A stretch of 64,000 bases of DNA from Ch128b sp964527925. GTDB lineage: Bacteria > Bacteroidota > Ignavibacteria > Ch128b. The DNA lies in NCBI GenBank assembly GCA_964527925.1, contig CAZGQO010000011.1:1-64000 (forward strand), written 5' to 3'. The notes below the pieces were generated by a model. That model made no database searches, was not told the DNA's origin, and was given only the letters and a program-made list of their open reading frames with translations. Below are positions 26,751 through 34,685 of the stretch, piece after piece (positions within the stretch are counted from its first letter, which is position 1; each line of letters starts with the position of its first letter). Both the position numbers and the translations under genes were made by a program.

Positions 26751-28499
26751 ATGGGTGGTAAAATAAAAAAAGTAGTTTATGATCCTTTGCAGGAACTGAT
26801 AGCTTACTATTCAAACAAAAAAGAAAGTGAATCAGAAAAAAAAGAAAAAGTTCATCAAACCATTGAGGAAAAATTAAAAAGTAGAATTATTGATGGAGAA
26901 AAAATTGGTCTTCAGGAAGATCTTGATGAAGCTTTGAAGAAATATTCCCCTTTGGAGATAATAAATAACATACTTCTTGAAGGGATGAAAGTTGTTGGTG
27001 AACTTTTTGGAAGTGGTCAGATGCAATTACCATTTGTTCTACAGAGTGCTGAGGTAATGAAATCCGCCGTCTCTTATTTAGAACAATTTATGGAGAAAAA
27101 ATCTGACGAATCCAAAGGGAAAATGGTTCTTGCAACTGTTAAAGGTGATGTTCATGATATTGGCAAAAATCTGGTTGATATAATTCTGACAAATAACGGC
27201 TATACTGTTTACAATCTTGGAATAAAATGCCCAATTGAAAAAATGATTGAAGAGTACGAAAAACAAAGAGCCGATGCAATTGGAATGAGCGGTTTACTTG
27301 TAAAATCAACATTGATAATGAAGGAAAATCTTGAAGTATTAAATGAACGAAATTTGAAAATCCCTGTTGTAGTTGGTGGGGCTGCGTTAACAAGAAGATT
27401 TGTTGAACAGGATCTTAAAAAAACTTATAAAGGCATTGTTGAATATGCAGAAGATGCCTTTGATGGCTTAAGATTTATGGAAAAAATTAAATCACTTAAA
27501 AACGAATCTCACCAAATTACCATGGATGAACCAATGACTGAAGAAGAAAGCAGAGAGGAACTACTTGATTCTCTTGTTGGCAGTGATGCAAAATTGGTTG
27601 ATTACGATGAGGAAAAAGCATTTCAGAAATCAAGTGTTGCAATCCTTGAAGAAATTCCAAGTCCACCTTTCTGGGGTGTAAAAATTGTTGAGGATATCGA
27701 TCTTGATGAAGTTTTTAAATATGTTAATGAAGTTGCTCTATTTCGCGGTCAATGGCAATTCAGAAAAAGAAAATTATCCAACGAAGAATATGTACAACTT
27801 GTTCAAGAAAAAGTTTTACCAATTTATGAGAATTTGAAAAAGGAAGTGAAAGAGAAAAAACTACTGCAGCCAAAAGTTGTATATGGTTATTTCCCAGCTC
27901 AATCTGAAAAAAACGATTTGATTATTTATAAACCGAAAAATATCTCACCAGATAAATTGCATGATATCTGGGATATTGATCTAAACTCATCAGAACTTGA
28001 AGAATATGTTCGTTTAACATTCCCAAGACAAAACAATAAAAGAAATCTTTGTATCTCTGATTTTATCCTTCCAGTTGAAAGTGGCAAATATGATGTGGCT
28101 GCATTTCATGTTGTCACTGTTGGAAATGTAGCCTCAGAATATTCTAAATTTCTTTATTCCAACGACCATTATTCAGAATATCTTTTTTTCCATGGTTTAT
28201 CAGTCGAAACTGCTGAAGCACTTGCTGAATACTGGCACAAAAAAATTCGTGAAGAATTAAAAATCGATTATGTGGATGCAAAGGATATCAAAAAACTATT
28301 TCAACAAGGATATCGCGGTTCAAGATATTCCTTTGGTTATCCAGCCTGTCCAAATTTAGAAGATCAAACAAAACTTTTCATGATTTTAAAACCTGAACGA
28401 ATCGGAATTACATTAACAGAAGGATATCAGATGGTGCCTGAACAAAGCACATCGGCAATAATAATTCATCATCCAGAAGCAAAATATTTTACAATTTAG
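26751..28499 (+). CDS. metH: Methionine synthase, C-terminal half (cobalamin and reactivation domains)
   Basis: The 582-residue protein begins at VVYDPLQELI, exactly where full-length MetH enters its cap domain. The cap helices run to about residue 115. The cobalamin Rossmann domain has the DxHxxG motif DVHDIG (133-138) with lower axial ligand H135, then IGMSGLLVKST and VVGGAAL. The AdoMet reactivation domain follows, with FRGQWQFRKR and RGSRYSFGYPACP (522-534). The homocysteine and folate barrels are missing here and lie at 10405-12222 on the other strand. The start has no clear ribosome-binding site. The stop is TAG, and the next gene's ATG follows it immediately and in the same frame. Confidence 0.93.
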   Translation: MGGKIKKVVYDPLQELIAYYSNKKESESEKKEKVHQTIEEKLKSRIIDGEKIGLQEDLDEALKKYSPLEIINNILLEGMKVVGELFGSGQMQLPFVLQSAEVMKSAVSYLEQFMEKKSDESKGKMVLATVKGDVHDIGKNLVDIILTNNGYTVYNLGIKCPIEKMIEEYEKQRADAIGMSGLLVKSTLIMKENLEVLNERNLKIPVVVGGAALTRRFVEQDLKKTYKGIVEYAEDAFDGLRFMEKIKSLKNESHQITMDEPMTEEESREELLDSLVGSDAKLVDYDEEKAFQKSSVAILEEIPSPPFWGVKIVEDIDLDEVFKYVNEVALFRGQWQFRKRKLSNEEYVQLVQEKVLPIYENLKKEVKEKKLLQPKVVYGYFPAQSEKNDLIIYKPKNISPDKLHDIWDIDLNSSELEEYVRLTFPRQNNKRNLCISDFILPVESGKYDVAAFHVVTVGNVASEYSKFLYSNDHYSEYLFFHGLSVETAEALAEYWHKKIREELKIDYVDAKDIKKLFQQGYRGSRYSFGYPACPNLEDQTKLFMILKPERIGITLTEGYQMVPEQSTSAIIIHHPEAKYFTI

Positions 28500-29999
28500 A
28501 TGAAAACTAATTTGATTTACCACATCGATATTAGAGAATTTTTTTATCGAAATAAAAGTAAAAATCCTAACATCAAAAATATTTTAGACCTGCCGTTTAG
28601 TTTCTTCGAAGAATTAAAAGAACTTGGCGTGGACACAATCTGGTTTACAGGAACATTCGAAAGAAGTGAAGAAAGTCAAAGAATATCCATTTCAATGAAA
28701 GAACTTTATAGAAGCTATTTCGAATCGTTGCCAGATTGGAAAGAAGAAGATGTAATTGGTTCGCCTTATGCGATTAAAACTTATAAAATCTCAAAAGAAT
28801 TTGGTGGAACAAAAACTTTTATTGAATTCAAGAAAAAGCTAAATAAATTGAATTTAAAGGTCATACTTGATTTTGTTCCAAATCATTTTGCAATTGATAG
28901 TCCATATCTAATCAAATATCCAGAATTATTTATTCAAGCAACTGAAGAATTGTACAACAATAATCCTTATAACTATTTTTATCGGGAATCAAACAGTAGG
29001 AAATTCATTTTTGCTCATGGCCGTGATCCTTATTTTCCTCCATGGAAGGATACAGTTCAATTAGATTATCGTTCAAAAAGTGTTCATGAGTTTATGATGA
29101 ATGAATTGATTAATCTTTCAAAAATCTGTGATGGTGTCAGGTGTGATATGGCAATGCTTTTGTTGTCTGATATTTTTACAAATAACTGGTCTGAACATAT
29201 TTTACCCAAAGATGTTGTTCCTGCAGGTGAAGAATTCTGGTCTTCCGCTATTCAAAAAGTAACAAAGAAAAATACAGATTTTTTTCTAATAGCAGAAGCT
29301 TACTGGAATCGAGAAAATGATCTTGCTGAAATCGGTTTCGACTATGTTTATGATAAAAAACTCTATGAAGTAATAATTCAAGAAAACATTCCATTATTAA
29401 ACGAATACATCAAACTAAATTTCAAATACAAAAAAAACAGATTTTTATTTATTGAAAATCATGATGAGCAAAGATCAGCTGCAATCTTTCCAATTGAAAA
29501 ACTCAAAGCAGCGGCAACATTAATCTATACACTTCCTGCTTCAAAGTTGATTTACGATGGTCAATTGGAGGGTAGAAAATATCGTCATGCAATTCAATTG
29601 AAGAGAATATTTGATGAACAAATAAATTATGATTTACTTAATTTCTATAAATTGCTTTTCACGGAAATAAAAAAATCCTCCATCCAGAATGGATATTTCA
29701 AATTTCTATCACCGCAACCAGCATGGGAAAACAATCCCGCATATAGAAATTTTATAATCTATATATACGAAAATGATGACCTTGAAAAAGATCTGGTCGT
29801 AATTAATTTTTCACCCTACCAATCACAGTGTAAAGTTAAAATTGAAAGCCTTGATCTAATTAATAAAAAATTTCTAATCAAAGATCGATTGAGCAGCGAA
29901 AAATATATCCGCGATGGCAATGAAATGCTCTATAAAGGATTATATCTCGATCTTAAACCATATCAATCACAGATTTTTGAATTCATAAAACTGACTTAA
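28500..29999 (+). CDS. GH13 alpha-amylase-family glycoside hydrolase
   Basis: The 499-residue protein has the GH13 (beta/alpha)8 barrel. Region I is DFVPNH (124-129). Region II is DGVRCDMAML with nucleophile D216. Region III is LIAEAYW with acid/base E266. Region IV is ENHDEQR with H321 and D322. The C-terminal 100 residues form a beta domain (LVVINFSPYQSQCKV). It lacks a signal peptide, so it probably acts on glycogen or malto-oligosaccharides, or on a trehalose-type substrate, in the cytoplasm. The exact activity is not evident. No ribosome-binding site precedes its ATG, which abuts the TAG of the metH C-half, so stop-start reinitiation is the likely mode of translation. Confidence 0.85.
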   Translation: MKTNLIYHIDIREFFYRNKSKNPNIKNILDLPFSFFEELKELGVDTIWFTGTFERSEESQRISISMKELYRSYFESLPDWKEEDVIGSPYAIKTYKISKEFGGTKTFIEFKKKLNKLNLKVILDFVPNHFAIDSPYLIKYPELFIQATEELYNNNPYNYFYRESNSRKFIFAHGRDPYFPPWKDTVQLDYRSKSVHEFMMNELINLSKICDGVRCDMAMLLLSDIFTNNWSEHILPKDVVPAGEEFWSSAIQKVTKKNTDFFLIAEAYWNRENDLAEIGFDYVYDKKLYEVIIQENIPLLNEYIKLNFKYKKNRFLFIENHDEQRSAAIFPIEKLKAAATLIYTLPASKLIYDGQLEGRKYRHAIQLKRIFDEQINYDLLNFYKLLFTEIKKSSIQNGYFKFLSPQPAWENNPAYRNFIIYIYENDDLEKDLVVINFSPYQSQCKVKIESLDLINKKFLIKDRLSSEKYIRDGNEMLYKGLYLDLKPYQSQIFEFIKLT

Positions 30000-30033
30000 A
30001 ATATCTTTTCGCTGAACGAAGTTTATAACTAAA

Positions 30034-30822
30034 ATGAAAATTCTAAAAATTTCTGCAAATCACCTGAAAGAAATTTCTAAACTTAAACTCAAGAAATATC
30101 GTGATGAAACCAGTCTATTTTTGATTGAATCTGAAAAAGTTTTAGTTGAAGCTTTAAAATCGGAATGGATTGTCAGTGAGATTTTCATCACACAAAAAAA
30201 ATTTGATTTACTTAGTAAGTTAGAAGACTTAATCAACAATCGATCAATCAAAATCTTTGAATTAAGTGAAAAAGATTTTGCAAAAATTTCAAATGAAAAA
30301 ACTCCTTCTGGAATCGCTGCACTGGTGAAGAAAAGAACATTCAATCTGGATTCATTTGTAAAACAAAATCCTGATATGGTTTTGGTCTTGGAGGAAATTT
30401 CAGATCCGGGTAATCTTGGGACGATTTTAAGGACAGCTGATTGGTTTGGGAAAAATTTTATTGCATTGAGCCAGAATAGTGTGGATGCAACAAATCCTAA
30501 AGTTATAAAATCCTCAATGGGTTCTATTTTTCATTTAAACATTATTGAAGAGATTGATATTGTTGATTTCATAAGTAAATTTAAATCATCAGGTTATGAA
30601 ATAATCTCTACATCTTCAAAAGGAAAAGACATAAGCAAATTTCCTTTTAAATCAAAAGCAATTCTGATTTTTGGAAATGAATCGCGAGGCATCTCAAATG
30701 AAGTTCTTAACAGGAGTGATCAGATAATTGGAATTCCATCAATTGGTCAAGCTGAATCATTGAATATTGCGATATCTGCTTCAATAATTCTTTATGAAAT
30801 CTGGCGAAAAGCTAACAATTAG
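30034..30822 (+). CDS. TrmH/SpoU-family RNA 2'-O-methyltransferase
   Basis: The 262-residue protein has an N-terminal substrate-binding domain (KKYRDETSLFLIESEKVLVEAL, which resembles the L30e-like RlmB/TrmH N-domain). The SPOUT knot motifs follow: motif 1 EEISDPGNLGTILRTADWFG, motif 2 AILIFGNESRGIS, and motif 3 IPSIGQAESLNIAISASIILYE. These enzymes use AdoMet to methylate ribose in tRNA or rRNA. The target cannot be told from sequence. It lies 34 bp after the GH13 gene and ends in TAG, directly abutting the convergent zinc-ribbon gene. Confidence 0.9.
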   Translation: MKILKISANHLKEISKLKLKKYRDETSLFLIESEKVLVEALKSEWIVSEIFITQKKFDLLSKLEDLINNRSIKIFELSEKDFAKISNEKTPSGIAALVKKRTFNLDSFVKQNPDMVLVLEEISDPGNLGTILRTADWFGKNFIALSQNSVDATNPKVIKSSMGSIFHLNIIEEIDIVDFISKFKSSGYEIISTSSKGKDISKFPFKSKAILIFGNESRGISNEVLNRSDQIIGIPSIGQAESLNIAISASIILYEIWRKANN

Positions 30823-31134
30823 TTAAATGTATAATTCCTTGAAAATACTCCCGACAATTTTAATTTCATCATCAATTGTTCCACCGCAATGTGAACACTT
30901 TTCAACATATAGAATTCTTGGCGATTCATCCTCAAAAACAGGCAAAAATTCCAGTATTGTTTTACAACTGATACACTGCACAACATGGTCAGTGTGGAAG
31001 CGCATTCTGCATTTTTCACACAGTAAACTCTCAATTGAATCTGTATCCTCTTCGATATGATGCAAATCTTCTTGACTTACCAGATGGTAGGCATTACAAT
31101 TTTCATTCAAACACTGTACAAAATGTTTATCCAT
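30823..31134 (-). CDS. Small zinc-ribbon protein of unknown function
   Basis: The 103-residue protein has four cysteine pairs: C8/C13, C39/C42 (CEKC), C54/C57 (CISC) and C80/C83 (CSHC), with His residues at several points (HHIEED, FHTDH). This spacing fits two zinc ribbons. It has no signal peptide or membrane segment. It could bind nucleic acid or a protein partner, but I do not recognise the family. Its stop adjoins the stop of the SpoU methyltransferase with no gap, and it diverges from the PHP gene across 176 bp. Confidence 0.6.
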   Translation of the reverse strand: MDKHFVQCLNENCNAYHLVSQEDLHHIEEDTDSIESLLCEKCRMRFHTDHVVQCISCKTILEFLPVFEDESPRILYVEKCSHCGGTIDDEIKIVGSIFKELYI

Positions 31135-31310
31135 GTTTTTTCTCTACTCAACATTTTATTTTTAAAGAACCAGTTGCAAATTTAAGAGGAAATAATTCAT
31201 ATTAAAGTCATCTAAATTTCTCTAAACCAATTAAGGATTTCATAAACTTTTGTTTTAATTTTTGAAAAGTAAAACTATTGAATTAACCATCACAATTATG
31301 AGAATCAAAA

Positions 31311-32141
31311 TTGGAAATTGAAATCGATTTACACCTCCATTCAAATTTTTCTGATGGAAGATATACCGTCGAAGAAGTAGTTAATAAAGCTGTATCGAAA
31401 GGCTTAAAAGTAATTTCAATAACAGACCACGATACAATTGATGGAGTCGAATTAGCCAATACAATAGCAGAAGAGAAAGGAATTAAAAATATTCCTGGTG
31501 TTGAAGTTAGTTCCGAAATTGACGGTCAGGAAATTCATATTCTTGGTTATTTCATCGATATTTATAATTCAGACTTGAAATATTATCTCAATCAATTTAA
31601 GATGGAAAGACTGGAAAGAGCGAAAAGAATTTTATCAAAACTCAAAAAAATCGGAGTTAATCTAACAATTGAAGAAGTGATTCAATTTTCAGAAAGTAAA
31701 CCAATCACCCGACCTCACATCGCTTTTGCATTGATTAAGAAAAAAATTGTCTCGAGTTATTACGAAGCTTTTCAGAAATATCTTGGAGACTATTCTCAAG
31801 CCTACGAGAAAAAACATCATTCTTCACCAGAAACAGTTATTGAATTAATTCGTACCTGTGGTGGATTATCTTTTCTTGCTCATCCTTATAATTTATCTGA
31901 TGGTCAATTAATGCAAATAATTAAACTTGGTATTGATGGAATTGAAACAAGTCACCCCACAATCAAAAAAACAAGAAAAAATTTTCTCCATAAAATTGCT
32001 ATTGAACATTCTCTTCTTGAATCTGGAGGTTCGGACTTTCATGGCGGACCAAGAAATGATTATTCAAATTTTGGAAAATTTGGATTATATTTAAATGAGA
32101 TGAACAGGATTTTTGATTACAAAAATAAGCGAGGATTTTAG
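31311..32141 (+). CDS. PHP-domain phosphoesterase (nucleoside bisphosphate phosphatase-like)
   Basis: The 276-residue protein has the PHP metal ligands at the start: DLHLHSNFSDG (H8, H10, D15), TDHDT (D39, H40, D41), E65 in PGVEVSSE, and H76 in EIHILGY. RPHIAFAL, FLAHPYN and GGSDFHGG supply the rest. This resembles RNase AM/YciV-type 5'-3' exonuclease or 3',5'-bisphosphate phosphatases. I chose TTG at 31311 because the frame is closed by TGA at 31299 and the metal motif starts seven residues in, leaving no room for a later start. It ends in TAG, and the PorZ-like gene starts 37 bp later. Confidence 0.85.
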   Translation: MEIEIDLHLHSNFSDGRYTVEEVVNKAVSKGLKVISITDHDTIDGVELANTIAEEKGIKNIPGVEVSSEIDGQEIHILGYFIDIYNSDLKYYLNQFKMERLERAKRILSKLKKIGVNLTIEEVIQFSESKPITRPHIAFALIKKKIVSSYYEAFQKYLGDYSQAYEKKHHSSPETVIELIRTCGGLSFLAHPYNLSDGQLMQIIKLGIDGIETSHPTIKKTRKNFLHKIAIEHSLLESGGSDFHGGPRNDYSNFGKFGLYLNEMNRIFDYKNKRGF

Positions 32142-32178
32142 AGAGCCAACCTCTACTCCATAATAAGGAGATACCAAA

Positions 32179-34398
32179 ATGATTAAACTAACTCTTGCAA
32201 TTACTCTCATTCTTTTGTCTTTAAACTTTTCTTTCGCCCAATTTGGTAAATGGGAGAATTTCACCAATCAATCTGATGTCAACTCAGTAACCATTGCAGA
32301 GGATGGAGTATGGGGTGGATCTCTTGGCGGTGTTTTTTTCTATTCGAATGACGGGAAATTCAAACAATTCAATTTGATCAGTGGATTAAAAGAACTTCAG
32401 ATTCAATCAATTCAGAAAGATAAAAATGGAAAAATCTGGATCGGCGGGAAATCTGGTTTTATTTCAGTTTATGATCCTGCCGCAGATAAATTTCAAACAA
32501 TTGTAACTATTGCATTAACTGATAAATCTCAAAAACAGATCAACAATCTCATTTCAAAAAATGACAAAATATATGTGTGCACTGATTTTGGACTCAGCAT
32601 TGTCGATGTAAATACACTTTCATTTGGAGATACTTATACAAAATTTGGAATATTTGGAATCGATTCTAAAGTTAATAACGTTCTGGTTCACGATACACTC
32701 TGGGTTGCAACGGAAAAAGGAATTGCCGTTCAAAAATCTAACCGAACAAATTATCTCGATCCAGACAGCTGGTGGAATTTCACAACAGCTCAAGGACTAC
32801 CGTCAAACGATGTGCGTGCAATTTCTGTATATAAAGATTCTATCTTTGTTGGTACAATCAATGGACTTGCTCGTTTTAATCACACTCCCTTCGAGACACT
32901 TTTTGGAATAGTTGTCAATCGACCTGTTGTTGATCTGAAAGTTAAAGGTGATTCATTACTTGTTCTTACAGAAAATTCACTTGGAGTTTATAGAAACGGT
33001 AGTTTCAATGTAGCATACGAAAATTATTCTTTTAAATTCAGAAAAGTTGATTTTAAAGGAAATAAAATCGTTATCGCAACAAATAATGGAATAGCTGATA
33101 TTACTACAGATAATGTTGAATTCATAATTCCCCCAGGACCAAATTCAAATTTCTTCCCATCAATTGCTGTCGATGGAAATGGAAATGTTTGGGCAGCTTC
33201 TGGTAAAGATGTTGTGTTGAAAGGATTCTATAAACTCTCTAAAGATGGCTGGCAAAACTTCACAGTTGATAGATATCCAGTTATGGGTACAAATGCGATT
33301 CATAAAGTAAAAGTAACTTCAGGCAATACAATCTGGGCAATGAACTGGGGAAATGGTGTAATTAGAATTAAAAACGATACTGATATGGTTAGATTCCATC
33401 ATCAAAATGTCAATGGATTGAATGGAGTTTCAGAAAACATAAACTTCGTAGTTATCAAATCACTCGCTGAAGATTCAAAAGGAAATATCTGGATGTTGAA
33501 TTATCGTGCAAGTGATAATAGAATCCTTGCAAAACTTTCGAAAGATTCTACATGGGAGTTTTTTGTAAATGAAATAAATCCATCCCTTGTTGTGACTGAA
33601 GATATTGTTATTGATCAAAACGACACAAAATGGATTTTGCTCGAAAAAGCTGGTCAATATCAAACCACAGAAGGATTGGTTTATTATAACGAATACAACA
33701 GACTGCCATCAACCTGGGGTTTACTTACTCGTGAAAAATTTGGAAATACACCTCCAACAAGCATTGCTGTTGATCTTAGAAACGAAATCTGGGTTGGAAC
33801 AAGTCAGGGTGCCTATATAATTCCTGATCCAACAAGACCAACTGAAAGAATTACGTCTATTTTTGCTTTACGAACTGAATACATCAATTGTATAACCGTA
33901 GATGAAATTAACAATAAGTGGGTAGGTACAACTACTGGTGTGTGGGTTTTAAGTCCCGATGGTACTTACTTAATTGCAAAATACGATACAAAGAACTCAC
34001 CACTTCCCGATAACAACATCAAAAGCATTGCAATCGATAATAATGCTGGAACCGTCTACATCGGTACTGATTATGGAATGGCGAGTTTTAATTCATTTTC
34101 AGTTAAACCAGCCGCAAGTTTTGATAAATTGAAAATCTATCCTAATCCATTGATTGTTAATGAATCACAAAATATTAATTTAGTAATCGATGGTCTTGTG
34201 AAAAACTCAACTATAAAAATTGCGAGCATAACCGGTGAATTGATTAAAGAATTTGTTTCTCCAGGCGGCAGAGTAGCGACCTGGAATGGCAGAGATAAAA
34301 ACAATAATCTTGTTTCAAGCGGAATTTATTTTATTGTTGCTTTTGGCGAAGATGGAGAGCAAATTGCAACTGGAAAAGTTGCAGTAATAAATCGTTAA
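32179..34398 (+). CDS. porZ: PorZ-like double-propeller T9SS attachment-complex protein
   Basis: The 739-residue protein has a signal peptide (TLILLSLNFSFAQ) and two consecutive seven-bladed propellers rich in Reg_prop strands such as DKNGKIWIGGKSGFIS, HDTLWVATEKGIA, LRNEIWVGTSQGAYI and EINNKWVGTTTGVW. A C-terminal sorting-like domain follows (KLKIYPNPLIV, ASITGELI, GRDKNNNLVSSGIYFI). The order and length match PorZ of Porphyromonas, which binds A-LPS and delivers it to the sortase PorU at the cell surface. The N-terminal pattern (FGKWENF...LISKNDKIYVCTDFGLSIVDV) is PorZ-like. The identification is by architecture; other secreted double propellers cannot be excluded. An AAGGAGA ribosome-binding site precedes the ATG. 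Confidence 0.62.
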   Translation: MIKLTLAITLILLSLNFSFAQFGKWENFTNQSDVNSVTIAEDGVWGGSLGGVFFYSNDGKFKQFNLISGLKELQIQSIQKDKNGKIWIGGKSGFISVYDPAADKFQTIVTIALTDKSQKQINNLISKNDKIYVCTDFGLSIVDVNTLSFGDTYTKFGIFGIDSKVNNVLVHDTLWVATEKGIAVQKSNRTNYLDPDSWWNFTTAQGLPSNDVRAISVYKDSIFVGTINGLARFNHTPFETLFGIVVNRPVVDLKVKGDSLLVLTENSLGVYRNGSFNVAYENYSFKFRKVDFKGNKIVIATNNGIADITTDNVEFIIPPGPNSNFFPSIAVDGNGNVWAASGKDVVLKGFYKLSKDGWQNFTVDRYPVMGTNAIHKVKVTSGNTIWAMNWGNGVIRIKNDTDMVRFHHQNVNGLNGVSENINFVVIKSLAEDSKGNIWMLNYRASDNRILAKLSKDSTWEFFVNEINPSLVVTEDIVIDQNDTKWILLEKAGQYQTTEGLVYYNEYNRLPSTWGLLTREKFGNTPPTSIAVDLRNEIWVGTSQGAYIIPDPTRPTERITSIFALRTEYINCITVDEINNKWVGTTTGVWVLSPDGTYLIAKYDTKNSPLPDNNIKSIAIDNNAGTVYIGTDYGMASFNSFSVKPAASFDKLKIYPNPLIVNESQNINLVIDGLVKNSTIKIASITGELIKEFVSPGGRVATWNGRDKNNNLVSSGIYFIVAFGEDGEQIATGKVAVINR

Positions 34399-34418
34399 TA
34401 ATTTGAGAGGGTTGATAA

Positions 34419-34685
34419 GTGGAAAAATATAATCCAGAGCTATTCACTAAAATTGTTAAAGCTGGTAGGAGAACTTATTTTTTTGATGTTAGACCAACAA
34501 AGAGCACTTCAGAACTCTACATAACTATAACAGAAAAAAAACGGAATGAAGAGGATACTGAGAAATTTAAAATTTTCTTGTACAAAGAAGATTTTGATAA
34601 ATTTCTTAATGCTCTACAGGAATCAATTAACTTTGCGAAAAGTAATAATTCTAATCCTGTAAAGAATCAAGATTCTTCTGAATGA
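34419..34685 (+). CDS. Pur-alpha-like DNA/RNA-binding protein (DUF3276)
   Basis: The 88-residue protein shows the DUF3276/PUR repeat: ELFTKIVKAGRRTYFFDVRPTKS, then ELYITITEKKR and the helix FKIFLYKEDFDKFLNALQESI. This Whirly-like beta-beta-beta-beta-alpha module is known from Bacteroidota and spirochaetes to bind single-stranded nucleic acid as a dimer. It probably acts in the cytoplasm. Its TGA overlaps the ATG of the ABC-F gene (ATGA), so the two are translationally coupled. It follows the PorZ-like gene by 20 bp. Confidence 0.85.
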   Translation: MEKYNPELFTKIVKAGRRTYFFDVRPTKSTSELYITITEKKRNEEDTEKFKIFLYKEDFDKFLNALQESINFAKSNNSNPVKNQDSSE

